Part shown: in pieces, positions 11,817-25,300 of the stretch
How the letters are laid out: every line of letters starts with the position of its first letter
Numbering within the stretch: the first letter of the stretch is position 1
Notes under the pieces: model-generated
Databases searched by the model: none
What the model saw: only the letters and a program-made list of their open reading frames with translations
What the model was told of the DNA's origin: nothing
Position numbers and translations under genes: made by a program
From: Branchiostoma lanceolatum
Taxonomy: Eukaryota > Chordata > Leptocardii > Amphioxiformes > Branchiostomatidae
NCBI RefSeq assembly: GCF_035083965.1
Contig: NC_089732.1
Location: 9,501,424 to 9,565,423, forward strand
DNA: 64,000 nucleotides
Reading direction: 5' to 3'

Positions 11817-13713
11817 ATGGGAGGGCCGACTGTCAACGTCTTCCTCCTTCTGATGTTGCTCATGATGTTTTCAGGCGAGTTACTCGCCCAAGGTATGTGT
11901 TTTTGCGCATTTGTAGTTGTAGTTGTGGTGTTGTTGTTTGAAAGACTCGTAGACTCAAGCCTTGAGACCTGTCGGGCTACAGTTTTGACGTGTAAACGTT
12001 ACCGACGACGATTGCAAAATTTTTCCGGGTGTGGAATGTAATTAATGGAAGAGATGTTGTATTCATTGTTGTAAATCCAATGCACGACTAGGATAAGCTA
12101 TCAGTGTACATTTTCCGGGTGAACAGTGTAAACGTCAACCCAAGGCCTGTTCACCCAATGTGTTCACAAACGCATGTCTTATTTCTTCACCTGTGAAGAC
12201 TTTGTTTTGACCACATCTTGTCGTGTGTGATATAAACACATAACAGTCAAATGTATCGGTTGATAGGATTAAATGGTGCCACTTCCTTCTTGTACTTGTG
12301 GACGTCAAGACATGCCTAAAATTCATTATCACCAGTGTTCTTTGTTGGCACTATTGCCCAAGGCCAAAACATGGCCGCCAGAACGTCAACAGTTCCGCCC
12401 CCTTGTTCTTGGCACTAGATTTTGTACGGTGTATTTCTGATGCTGCATGTAGGATTGTCTAATTCTCAAGTGAACTAACTAACATGATGTTTAATTTGTA
12501 CCAACGAGTAGCAAACATTCTGTGCCTTGGTCTTGTTACATCGCCATTTTGTAAACAGTTTGTGACCTGTGTCGACAAGGTCATACAGTGTTCTTATTGT
12601 ATTTTTGTATCTTTCAAAACCAATTTTGACACTTCACAAATTGTTTTCCCGTGTTGAAGACACGTTGCTTGTGAATGAACAAATGTTTGAAGATTAGAGG
12701 ATCAGTTCTCTAGATTGAAGGCAACTTTGCCTTCTAAATCACATCACGTCACAACTCGAGCCCGAGGCAAGTTACAATTAGTGCATGCACAACAGAGATG
12801 TTGAGACGAGGCGTGTTGTTGTTGTACTAGTCAGGATAATATGGAGAATAACAAGTCTTGTCGTGCCAGTAATAGTAGAAGTAGTCACAGTTGTAGTAAA
12901 AAGTAGTATCGTAACAGCTGCACTTAAGATGTAAAAGTAGCATTTTGTATACATTAGAACTGTTAAAGTGACTAACAATAATAAGTTCTAGGGGGACTAG
13001 CAATAGTAGTAGTGCTAGAGGGATTAATATCAACGTAGTAGTAGTCTTTCTATTAGGAGTCTACAAGTACCATCCGTATTGAAAGTACAAGGGGGACTAG
13101 CAGTAGTAGCAACTGTATTAGTATTATATTAAGTTACTTTGATAGTATTTTTTATTGGGAGTGATAAACGGAGTAGTAGTAGCAAACGTGCTAGAAGGAG
13201 ACATCAATTGTACCCTTACTTTCAATACATGCTTTTCAATTCTAGCTACGACGAATCTCACAACGACGGTGGAAAACACAACTTCTGGAATGAGCAGCGT
13301 CTCCATGACAACCGTCGCCATGACAACCGCAGCCGTGACAACCAACAGGGCCGGTATCACTACTACGGGTTCCATGACAGAGCCAGTGATGTCCAGTACC
13401 TTAAGTGAGTATAATCTAACGTTACATACCCCGATTTTTACAATTTTATTTCACAATCCCCGATGATGATACAAACATCGAAAAAGGGGGTCATTAAAAA
13501 ATTAGTTTTTGTGGGAGTGGGTTTTCATAAATGAGTATATGTTAACTCAACTATACGTAATTTATCTATTTGTTTCTGTTTACTTCTCTCTTCAGTCATC
13601 ATTGTGTCCATCGTCTGTGGTACCATCGTATTTATCCTGTTCGGGATTGCTCTTATCGTTCTGGCCTGTCGAATCGGGTGAGTTCTTCTACATTGCCACT
13701 ACATACACACATT

Positions 13714-13812
<99 letters not shown>

Positions 13813-14870
13813 ACGTACTTACACACACACACACACACGCACGCACGCACGCACACACACACACATAGACGCACGCACACTGTTTGGAAGCATCTATAAT
13901 AAATAATCGCCATGGTAAAGTGAAACAAGTAAATAATAGAACTAACATTCGCTAAAAAGTGCAAGCTGCTTCCCTCTGGATCTTGATGAAAACCTGTCCA
14001 TCTCGTATTTTTTCAGAGCTCGAGTGGCTTAATTATGTAAGTAGACATTACTAGTGTCGCATATGTTCCAGGAGAAGACGTGGCAGGCCGGAGCAGAGGA
14101 AACAAGACGTGGAGTCCGCGGGCACGCCCAGCACGGGCAGCGGCCACGCCTCGCGCCCAGCCACCCCGGGCGATGAACCAGGCGGCACGGAGCTCATCCC
14201 TCTGTCGGACCTGCCGGGCGGGAAGGCCCGCAGAGCCGCGCCACCCTCGCCGCCAAGAACCTCGTCCCGCGACGAGACGGAGTGGGTCCCCTTCGCACAG
14301 CTGGAAGCTGCCAGGAACAATTCAGACTCCCCCGAACCGCCTCCAAGTGACTCGTCGGGCGGGGACGCCGACATCTACGCCGTCATTCCCGATCGCAAAG
14401 AGCCTAAAGACGAAGACGACAAACTCTATGACACGCCACCTGCCGGTGAAGATGATGATGACAACCTCTACGACATACCACCCATCGAAAATGACTGTGA
14501 TGACGACCTCTACGACACGCCGCCTATCGAAGACGACGAGGACTTCTATAGCACCATCGGCGAGAGCACACTGACAAAGTCAGCGCCGCAGGAGGACGAG
14601 GACCTGACACCGCCAGAGGGCGCAGTTGATCAGATGTACGCCAAGGTGGACAAGTCTAAAAAGAAGAGACCTACACATCATGAAGACCGGTATCCTGCCT
14701 TAGAGGCAAAAGAAGGGCCTCCTGAAGACACCGGCAACTACTACTTCACCCTGGAAGAGGTCACCGGTTTGAAGAAGGAAACAGCAGCGGTGGAAAAGGA
14801 TAAAAGGAGGCCCGCGACATGGCCTACGGAAAGCTCGGAGGGAAGACAACGGATTCAGGGGGAAATATAA
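11817..14870 (+). CDS. single-pass membrane protein with Thr-rich stalk and YDxPP-repeat cytoplasmic tail, 371 aa
   Basis: I do not recognise a named family. Exons: 11817-11892, 13246-13404, 13596-13677, 14072-14870; phases 1/1/2 join exactly. Exon 1 encodes a signal peptide (NVFLLLMLLMMFSGELLAQ) after a good Kozak context (accATGG). Exon 2 (about residues 26-78) is a short Thr/Ser-rich mucin-like ectodomain with repeated MTT. Exon 3 (79-105) is one transmembrane helix, followed by a basic stop-transfer RRRGRPEQRK. The 266-residue tail is acidic and Pro-rich. It has YDTPP (Tyr225), YDIPP (239), YDTPP (253), and also YAVI (208), YSTI (265), YAKV (295) and YFTL (330). pYDxP is the known Crk/Nck SH2 docking type; YxxI/V/L resembles ITIM cores. 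AQLEAAR at 181-187 recurs in the SRCR receptor tail at 46.6 kb. No SRCR exon was found in the 1.35-kb first intron. A skipped exon there is the main uncertainty. Confidence 0.8.
13721..13866. repeat. (CA)n microsatellite
   Basis: A nearly pure CA tract of about 145 bp with a GTACGTACTT interruption and a few CG steps lies in the intron between the transmembrane and tail exons of the 11.8-kb gene. Confidence 0.97.
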
Positions 14871-17339
14871 GAGCAAGACATGAACAAGACGTTCCTCCAA
14901 CGTGATGGTTGAGGGCAACAAGGAGGCTTAAGACTGAGACACGACTTGTACCTTGGCCCTCTATCGCTACGAGATGAAAGCAATCAATTTATATGTTGCA
15001 CAAAGAACATATTTTATTAGAAGTAAACATTGAAACTATTTAAACGCCTAACCCTGTATATATACGGGGTTAGATAGACACTATTAAATGTAGATAGATA
15101 CAACAATGTACATATAGAGAAAGGGGGAGGAAGAAATAGACAGATATAGATAGAACTATGATGTATAACCACAGGTCAATAGATTGACTGAAAGTGTCCA
15201 CGTATAAGTTAATGTGTGAATATACGTTTAAATGCTTGAAACCTGCAAATGCTTCAAGGTAGATCGTCATGTATTGAAAATTGACATTTGAAAAAAAAAC
15301 ACATATCGACTCAGATATGGATCCAGATATTTTCAAAATTCCAACGATTTAATCCTAATTAGGAAAAAGGCTAACCACAGAGAAATTAGATTCAACTAGC
15401 GCAGCTATCAAGCAAAGATAGCGGCATCATATTCAGCAAACATGCTAACCATTACCAGTAGGCGTGCATACCTCCCCGTGTATGAGACGTGCTATATAAG
15501 CACAGCTGACGGGATGATTAAAGCCATGACTTTGTACCCCAGAGACTGGTCTAGTTCAGGGTTGGAAGGGGATGGGAGACAGATTGAGAGTCAGACAGAG
15601 AGAGAGAGAGCGAGAAATGGAAGGTACTGGTGAGTGAGTGAGTGAGTGAGTGAGTGAGTGAGTGAGTGAGTGAGTGAGTGAGTGAGTGAGTGAGTGAGTG
15701 AGTGAGTGAATGAGTGAGTGAGTGAGTGAGTGAATGAGTGAGTGAGTGAGTGAGTGGGTGCGTGGGTTGGTGGGTGTGAGTGAGTGAGTGAAGCAAAAAC
15801 AGAGTGCGTTTAGCTTATGATGTCAAATGTATTTATTATAAGTACAGTTGACTGTGCTAAACACACTCTATTTTTACTTCGCTCAGTCAGTCAGTCACTC
15901 ACTCACTCACACTACTCTATGACGGAACCTTACGAATACAAAATGGCTGTTTGTGATTACAAACCACATGAACCGATCTTCATTTCAAGAAGACACGAGC
16001 ATTTTACTAAATGAAAACCGACAATGTAGACATCCAAGTTGACGCCTGACCTTCATATGCGTGTTATTACAGAAGACTGAAGACCACAAGATGTCAAAAT
16101 AGTAGTCACACCCACGGCAAGAAAATTACTTGGTTTCAGGAACTAAATTTAAAACACATGGTCTGTGAAAACATGTTCTGTTCTGTCATAATCATTCTCT
16201 CTCCAAATGAAATGTCAAATCAATAAATGACGTGACGCCATATAGTCCCCGATGTCTGGGTTTGATCACCCGACTGTCTCGAACGAGTGGCTACATGCGT
16301 AATGAGTTGTAATAAAATATCAATCACGTTTGGTCGAAAGTGCACAAGGCTTGTAGCCTGGTACCCATTAGCCTCTACCAGGCTTCAGAGGTGGCTGGAA
16401 AGAGTAGAAATTGGCCATAGACAGACAACATAGAGGAGTTAGCTAGCCTGGAAGTACTGTGAGATTGCCACATATGTACTCCCCGGCCGACTAAATCCTT
16501 ATTTTCTCTCAATTTCACTTCGTTTTCGGGGGTACTGTATAGGGCTATCATGGTGAGAAAATGGGGCTGGACACCAGGTCACCAGTTTGGCTCACTGGGT
16601 CACACCACGGTAAATTTACGACAAATGTGCCAAGACTGACCCCTGCTCTGCGGTGTGCAAGGTCATATGGACACATTTTACGGTAAATTGGGCACAAATG
16701 TTGCGGAACTCATTCTCAATTTTGCTACATCCTGCCTGAGAATACGTACAAACGTTCATATGGGAAAGACCTGTGTAAAATCATTTTGGGGCAATTTCAA
16801 TCTTTCAACTGTTTTTATGTCATCATCGTATGTGCATACCTTTGTTTTGATACGAGGGAGAGGATCACTAAACTAAACAGGCCAAACAAAATTGATATCG
16901 GCTGTGGATGGAATCATGACTTTCCAGACGGCCCCTTACTCAGGTTATGTCGCTAACCTTGTCTGGGTGCGGAAGATGAAATGTCAGTATCATCAGCAAC
17001 TTCACCGCCGGCGATAAAACACATGTGGGCAAAAATAGTCAGGACAAAAATAACGGCGGGAAGAACTGTTCAGAACAGTCTATTGTTGTACTGGAGGGGC
17101 TGGGAAAATTTACACTCACGTGATCATGACGTCAGTATTGTCCGCCATGTCACGGTTTGGTTAAACCTGAGGTTTTTAAGTTGATTAGCAATTCTGTATT
17201 TAGTAATGGAATTACGATATTATACCCAGGCAAATATACATGTCTGACTCTTCAACCTTGAAGTTCAAGGTTTAATCTGACAACATGGCGGCTTTGACGT
17301 CCCATGCAAACACGTGACCTTTGACCGTGCGCTGACCTC
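14871..17339. other. 3' flank and intergenic region
   Basis: A weak ATTAAA at 15083 may serve the 11.8-kb gene. The rest holds a TGAG microsatellite, a fragment at 16365-16445 of a repeat also seen at 41.3 and 52.1 kb (agcctctaccaggct and attggcca), and no exon I can support. Confidence 0.45.
15631..15790. repeat. (TGAG)n microsatellite
   Basis: About 160 bp of tandem gtga/tgag with a few point variants. It produces an artificial long frame of Ser-Leu-Thr-His repeats on the minus strand. Confidence 0.97.
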
Positions 17340-20300
17340 TTAAGAGTCATTGCACGAGAAAACCAGGCAAAACCAGGCAGAGGTGGGAAGATGGGGGTCG
17401 GCCAAATCGGCTGATACTTTGTACATGTGATAGGTATGTGGAACTATGACCATCCATATAATTAAAACCCTCCAGCTATTTTTCATTATGGAGTTCTGGG
17501 ACCCCCCTCGGAGACCCTCAAAAATCGAACAATTTATGGTTAAAAATTACTGAATTTGCAATGGCTACCCTGATAATTCTAATAAAGATATGGACCTAAG
17601 TTTTCTATTTCCATATAGCTAGGGTTCCAGAGTTTTACAGACAAAAAGTTCAAGATCAAGCATTGAAATTAAGAGGGTATACTAGGGGGTTATCAGAACC
17701 AATAAAAGCAGACTTTTCATCTCGCTAAATTTTAGTCATTTTTAAGGGGCTATTTCTCCGACAATCGGCAATATTGATGAATGGTTTTACCTTTGCTGGA
17801 GAGAGGAACATCTACTGATTCAAAAACAAGCGTCGTCTAATTGGGCCACGCATTACGGGAGCTGTGACTGGGGGGTCTTTATGGGGATTTTTCGTGTTTT
17901 GGACTAATAATAAATCAGGTAATCACGTCTCACTATGGTGTAAGCTTTGGTCATTTTTGTGAAGCCGTGTGAAAACCATTGATAGTAGTCAAGAAATGCT
18001 GAAATTGATTAGCAATGTTGATAAGGGCTCTACATGGGGGTTATAAGGACACTAGAAAATGAATTAAACTGTTTTACACATCTAATTGTTGCTCTCTAAG
18101 ACGTCAATCGCTACGTTCCTTACTAGAATAATTCTGTGCCTTTAATATGTTGTACGTAATGTGAAAGGCTCTGCATGGGGGTTATCAGTACTCCGTATAT
18201 GTAATGTTATATTATACCGCATGGGTGAAAACATACATAAAGATGAAAGGAAAGGAATTAAGCTGTTTTACACATTTTGTTGCTCTCTAAGACGTCAATT
18301 ACTAAACCATTGTTGACCATGTGACATGTCCAAGTTGATATCTTACGACCTAGGACAGAACTGAAATGAACACCGGCAGAAATGAACGTTCTCACCACAG
18401 CGTTCAAGTCAAAACGTGGAAGGGCACCGTCGTACATGTCAGAATTGTTCAGATGGAAGTCTCCCGCTACACTCAGAGTACGAACTTGAACAGTGGCTAA
18501 ACGGAAACAAGGCTACGACCCCCACCTGCTTCATTGTCCCTTGGCTAATTAAGTATCATTACATAGCAGCCTACAATTTTACAGAGCAAAGCTATATATG
18601 TATATGTATATATATATATATGGAATCAACGAAACATACTTCAACCCATGATACTCGTAAATTGTAATTCCTTCCCTTGTTATACTGTGTATCCAAGCTA
18701 TTGATACTGTGAGGATTTTTTGTTACGATGTTGTTGTTGTTTACAGTTAGCGATGATTCATAACATATGCTGCTTATAATGTTTAAAGGCACCCCGAGCA
18801 TTTTATGAGGCTTGAAAACTGGAAATATTCTAGTTGCTGTAATCTTCATGAAATTGACATTCAATGCCGCTGTTTAACACATTTTCGTGCGGACTTCTTA
18901 TCAAAAGTGCTCAAAAGCGGCACAAAAATAAGCTACATGGTGATCTTTTAGTTTCACGCGCCTAGTGTAAATAGACCGATACCATAGCCCTGCCCACCTC
19001 CGTCAAAACGTAGAAATGCAAAGTTAAAACATAGAAATGCAAAGATTTGACGGACATGCAGTCACTCTCTCATTGATCGAACCGCTAATTGTGATGGGCA
19101 GTCAGGATCAGTCTATTAGGGCTTGGATTTTCTATCAGTTCTTGCCACACAACGACATTGTATCTTTGCTCCTTTAATGTCGATATATAATGATAATAGT
19201 GTTATTGAAACTTACTATGTGTAGGAATGACTAGAAATTGGATTTATTTCATTCAAGTTTCAAGCCTCATAAAATGCTCTGGATGCCTTTGAAAAAATTA
19301 AATCCGAGGACTAAATAAAGTGAAGTCAATCAAGCAATGGCACCGGGATACAAATATACTTCTGATCACACAATCGTCAAGTTGAATTGAAGAATCTAAT
19401 AAACATTCCTAAAACAAAGATGCTAAAAAAATGGTAGTTGCTCTGTATGGGGGGTATCTGAGCATAAAATTGAAATTTAATTAAAATAATTTGAGGAATA
19501 ATTTGTATCTGTTATCCGATTCACCAATTGGCAACTTTACTGCAAAATTTAAATGAATAGCCCTCTCTCACTCAGCTGCAGACCGGACGATTCAGGATCG
19601 TTTCAGAAAATAATGTTAATGAAATGAGCTTCGTAATGGGCTTGTATTTGTGTCATGGAATATCCTTGAACCTGGAACAAGGATATCAGCGATGTCATTT
19701 CGGGAGACAATGAGTTATTGTTCTATTGTTCTATTATTCTATAGCAATGAAGCTGCCCGGTAATCTAGAAAATTGGCCTTGCGATACAAAAATTGTATAT
19801 CCGAGTGCCACAGCGTTGAGTGATTTTTTATGTGTATCATATAAACAACCTAGAAGCTAAAAGACTCTGACTGAGGAAAAGGATAACTCCCATGCACCCA
19901 CAACAGCTACAGGCTGAGCTGCTGTAAAAGGCTGTTGGCAAAAATTAGTACAGATACAGAAAGTATTTCCTTTCTCACTTACATAGAGGTTTAAAAACTA
20001 CACAACGATAAAACTAAAATGCGTCTATCTCAGTTCACGCATATATGTGTGCGTACAATGGTCTCCAGTGGATGTATGTAGGAGGTTAATCTTGACATAG
20101 GAACTGCTATAGGCAAATAAATTAGTGTTTCTCAATGTACATGTGTCTTATTTCCTTTATCTTTATCACATATATGGAGTACTTATAACCCCCATGCAGA
20201 GCCCTTGTCGTTTTGTACAACATATTAAAGGCACAGAATTATTTTAGTAAGGAACGTAGCGATTGACGTCTTAGAGAGCAACAATTAGATGTGTAAAACA

Positions 20301-21020
20301 GTTTAATTCATTTTCTAGTGTCCTTATAACCCCCATGTAGAGCCCTTATCAACATTGCTAATCAATTTCAGCATTTCTTGACTACTATCAATGGTTTTCA
20401 CACGGCTTCACAAAAATGACCAAAGCTTACACCATAGTGAGACGTGATTACCTGATTTATTATTAGTCCAAAACACGAAAAATCCCCATAAAGACCCCCC
20501 AGTCACGGCTCCCGTAATGCGTGGCCCAATTAGACGACGCTTGTTTTTGAATCAGTAGATGTTCCTCTCTCCAGCAAAGGTAAAACCATTCATCAATATT
20601 GCCGATTGTCGGAGAAATAGCCCCTTAAAAATGACTAAAATTTAGCGAGATGAAAAGTCTGCTTTTATTGGTTCTGATAACCCCCTAGTATACCCTCTTA
20701 ATTTCAATGCTTGATCTTGAACTTTTTGTCTGTAAAACTCTGGAACCCTAGCTATATGGAAATAGAAAACTTAGGTCCATATCTTTATTAGAATTATCAG
20801 GGTAGCCATTACAAATTCAGTAATTTTTAACCATAAATTGTTCGATTTTTGAGGGTCTCCGAGGGGGGTCCCAGAACTCCATAATGAAAAATAGCTGGAG
20901 GGTTTTAATTATATGGCTGGTCATAGTTCCACATACCTATCACACGTAGAAAGTATGAGCCGATTTGGCCGACCCCCATCTTCCCACCTCCGCCTGGTTT
21001 TCTCATGCAATGACTCTTAA
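17340..21020. mobile_element. 3.7-kb non-coding element with ~0.85-kb inverted arms and TTAA ends
   Basis: The left arm (about 17344-18205) and the right arm (about 20167-21016) are near-identical reverse complements over their whole length, with scattered single-base differences. The outer ends read gagtcattgca..gagaaaaccaggc in both orientations. Each is bordered by TTAA (17340-17343 and 21017-21020), the target site known for piggyBac-type transposons. The loop of about 2 kb holds no transposase frame. Within the left arm, the segment around gggctctacatgggggttat is partly duplicated (about 18028 and 18168). The loop carries a second, smaller inverted pair (18785-18825 / 19250-19292, gcattttatgaggcttgaaa). 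Confidence 0.87.
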
Positions 21021-22304
21021 GTCAGACGTCATGACCAACACATTTATCCATTCATTCATTCATTCATTCATTCGCTCATTCACTACTTCATGATCACCCA
21101 TTTATGCGATTGTTGTTATCTATTTCTGTAGCAAACTTTCAGATAATATCTATTCTTTTTTCCTATAGACTGGCCTGCGGGCGGCCCTGTTATTCTTCTC
21201 CCAGACAGAACCTGTTCCCCGTCGCTCACAGCTTGGTGTACTTCCTCCTCATGTATATTTTTACTCGGGGCTTCGGAAGTCAAAGTCCTTCAGATTAGTT
21301 CCCGGTGAAACACAGCTTTCAGTGAGAGTGAAACTATTCACATGTTGAACGCCAAGGCGATAGAAAGTCGCTTATTTATTAGTTCCTGACAAAGATAACA
21401 GGCCACATGAAATTCGGAAAGATAATTGAAAGCCGTAATCTACGACATCGTAACTTTTCTATAACTGCATATATTACATAAAAATAAATATATAATATCA
21501 CATATGGAAAGGTATGTTTTTTAAAATGACATCTTGACAGGGAAACTTAACCGTAGACCCAGTAGCAGGTTGTACTGCATGACTTTCAGCACGGCGCCCT
21601 TGAACTTTATAAGATGACTTTCCAAATATAGAATGGCGGGTCAGTTAATAGATTCCATATAAAATGGACGTATCCAAATAGACCTTCTAACAAACACATG
21701 ATGATAAAGATTACACAACAGCGCACTTATAATGTTGTCACATGATGGAGAAAATACGTTTAATCGATCATCCACAGCTATTTACCACCGGACGTCCTTT
21801 CAAACAGCTAATGGTACGCAACAATAAGTCTTTGCAAAGCAGACACGTACAACAACAGTGCAGACATGACCACATTGTTGGCATGTGGAGAGCGGTGTAT
21901 AGTGAAAGCACCCCCAGGATCCTACAGGAGCTGAGAGCTGGAACGGGTCACTGCTTTCTAAAGAGGAAAGGCACATCAAAACTCGCCAACCGAGGCGGAT
22001 TTAAAACAATCGATCGCGTTTTTTTAAGACCTGGCAAGCTTTCAGCGAACGATTTTGTCGTTAAGGTTGACGTCAGACTTGGTTCGTAGCCATCGCACGT
22101 ACGTAGTGTATATAATAAAGTCCTGTGGTACCCTCCGACGTAGGCGTGTTGTTGTGGGGCCCCCGAGAGTTCACGTGATACACGGTGCAACTCAACACCG
22201 CTCTATTTGTCCTCACCTACAAATCGGCCTCAGTGCACGCAGGAGGGTCTAGACTACCCCACGGCCGTCTCTAACCATTTTGTTGTTCTTCGCTGGTCGA
22301 CAGA
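21021..22304. other. intergenic / upstream region of the first SRCR receptor
   Basis: It starts with a short (CATT)n tract (about 21045-21083). A 115-codon open frame at 21742-22089 shows no domain and no family resemblance and is not called. The promoter and 5'UTR of the following gene should lie near its end. Confidence 0.4.
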
Positions 22305-25300
22305 ATGGCTGTGGAAGGTTGGAAATGTCTAGTTTTCGTCGCCGTAACGTTTCAACTCGCCGTCGCCGCTGTACAAAAAGGTAGGTGCCCCCACAGAATA
22401 CTAGAGTATGCGCAACAACACCATGTCTAGCGGCCAGACTACCGTGCATGCAGGGTTATAACGTTTCGCCTCGCTCGTAGTACTAGTAGATATTGTCTGC
22501 TACACAATAACACAGTCGCACGGAGATTTGCGCTGGAATTTAGTCATTACAAGAAAATAACCAGCCTTAGTCAAGGATTTTACCTGTTCAAGAGATTGAT
22601 TATGAATCATTTTAAGCGGGATTAGCTAATTTACGGGATTGTACGGTGAGTCCCTAGCGGGAGGATGACTCATTGTGGGATCCGGCGGTGTGAAATTGTT
22701 ACCGGTCACCGTTCGTTGTAGGAGGAATTCTGAGTACACAGTGGTTTTGTCTGGGCTGTTACCTGAGCCTGGCCTCACACCCGCCGGAATGTTCGTCAAC
22801 ACTGATATTTCCGGAGTACGAAATGGGAAATGAGGGGGGAGGGGGCGTAAGTACTCATCTCAACCACCTGTTCGGGAGAAACCATTACACGTTTAGAAGG
22901 GGTTTAGAACTGGACGCTACCATTCTATCAATAATGACGAATTCGGTATTAGACTGGGCTAACTTTATTACACGCAGGGCTCGAAATACTGGGTGCATGT
23001 GCACCTTTGTGCACCCAAAATTGGAGCTGTTTTTCACTGTGGGTGCAACGGTACACCTAAACATTTTTGTAGGCTGTAGGGTAGAGGTACTATTGTACAC
23101 TGGTATGCAGAATATTCTTCAACTTCAAGTGTAAAGTAATATAACCTATCTTGTACTTTGTCTGGTTTATTATTTGTTAGAAACTTTGAAGCTAGCTATA
23201 GAATTTGAGATTGAAGTTCTTTTGAGGGTCAGTAGGGTTTGTAGTTACATGTTTGTATGTTTTACTGATATTCTACTTTATTTTATGTTGTGCACCCATA
23301 ATTCTTTCTGTGCACCTAGATTTTCATTCCCAAAAATGAATTTTGAGCCCTGAATACATATACTACTATTATATATATATTACTGTTCTCGTTAATTCCT
23401 TCATAGCGTTGTGTGATGATGTTTGTGACTGGTAACTATCGATAAGTTCACAAGTTGTGTATGATGTTCAAATTCAAAACAAGCGAAAATGTACAACATA
23501 AAATATCTACTAGTATCATCGCTTCCCACTAATAAGGCAGTACAATATTGGAACACAGTTCAATAAATTTACAGCATCGTCAGTACATGTTATGTTAGCC
23601 TGGCAAAGCAGGCATTCCAGCATTCTATAGACCGGTCTACGGGCCCTATTTCCGACAAACGCCCTACAAGCGAGGCTAGTATACACAAGTTGATTGATTG
23701 CTTGGTTCCAAATCTACAAGCTAATTGACCGAAAGACGTAACAAGCGGTCTGTACTTAGTAACTGTCAAGTTGTCGTATACCTTACTGCTGAAAGAATGT
23801 GAAACATGTCGACCTCAAACAAGTTAGAAACCCGACTCTTTCCGTCCTCTATCTCTGTAGTACGCCTCGCTGACGGAGATGCGGAGTCCGAGGGGCGGGT
23901 GGAGGTGTACGACTCGGATCGGTGGTTCACTCTATGCGGGAACGACTGGACCATCCCCGCCGCCAGAACGGTCTGTAGGGAACTGGGCTTCGGGGATGTG
24001 AAATTCCCAAAGTCCACGTACGCCATGAGAACGTCGTTTTTCGGGAAGGGAAGCCAGACGATTTATCCTCGAGGGTTTGCGTGTTGGGCAGGTGCGGTGA
24101 CTGTGTATTTCCTGTTGTTGTGAAGTGTGTGTGAGATCTTGTGTTATCAGCACATGTGTTGTTCCTGTTACGGAATGTCACGGAAGAGACTTGGCATTTA
24201 TCAGTGACCGACTATACAGATGGTAGAGTCAATTCCACATTACCGAGAGGGTGTTTGTTGCCTTTTGTTCCAACATTTACAAAACCTTTGTAACAATCTA
24301 TGTGAGATAAGTAACTGTTAAGAACAATTTCCAACATTTATTTGGTGTTCTAAATATTTTCTGCTGTGTTCCAACAGGTTAAACAAATTTCCAACATTGA
24401 ATACATTATTTGTATTAGTTTCTAAACTGTTGCAACATAGATTGATTATTTGTTTGAACATGTTCCAACATTCTACAAATATGATATAACTGGGTCAGTG
24501 GGCTGGGAACAGGACAATTCACACATCCCTTCAAAGTATAGGGGATTAGGCCTAGGTGCCATGCATAGACACCTAAAGACAAAAGAGTTGCCAGTGTCCA
24601 GACGTGAAATCTAAAAATATACAGAGGCAGACAATAGAGCCTGATTAGCACCTACTTTTATGGGGGCAATAACCCAAATCTACCATTTTGAGAATGATGC
24701 AAAATGTTGGAACATGTTCCAACAGTAGAACAATCACACAGATGTTTGAAAACTGTTCTAAATAAAGAGATATTTGTGCAAATACTTTCATTATATTTCC
24801 AAAATATATAGATGAGTTCAAACATGTTCAAACTTTCATCTCTAATTGTTTGAACGGTCTGGAATTATTTTGACTGAAATAGTCTTTTCTCTAAAATTGT
24901 TCAAACTTATTAGCAATATCATCTGAAAACCCTCTCGGTGACATGGAATTGACTCTACAGGGATTGAATGTTGTGAGGAACTCGTCATAATGGGGAAAAC
25001 AGTAACCTGTTATCGGAGTGCTGACAAGTGTGGGCAAAGGCGACATAAATCAGCCTTAAGTTTGTAAATGACATCTTCCGTTGAGAGAGCAAACAAAATC
25101 TTAGAAATTCTAGTGACTCGCATTGCTTTATTTCTTACTGCTAAATGACTGAATGACTGAATGAATGAATGAATGAATGAATGAATGAATGAATGAATGA
25201 ATATGAATGGACGAATAGATAAATGAACAGTCTACGCTCGCCTTTACCTAGCTTGGTTTGTGATTGACATATGGCCGATTCCTAAACGTTGGAAATAAGG

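Noticed and set aside
13509-13964. Long His/Thr and Cys/Val open frames on both strands
   Set aside because: They are translations of the (CA)n microsatellite.
15551-15796. Ser-Leu-Thr-His repeat frame on the minus strand (also at 48.7-49.0 kb)
   Set aside because: It is a translation of the TGAG/GTGA microsatellite.
21742-22089. 115-codon open frame upstream of the first SRCR receptor
   Set aside because: It has no domain, no hydrophobic signal and no supporting splice or family evidence; chance open frame.
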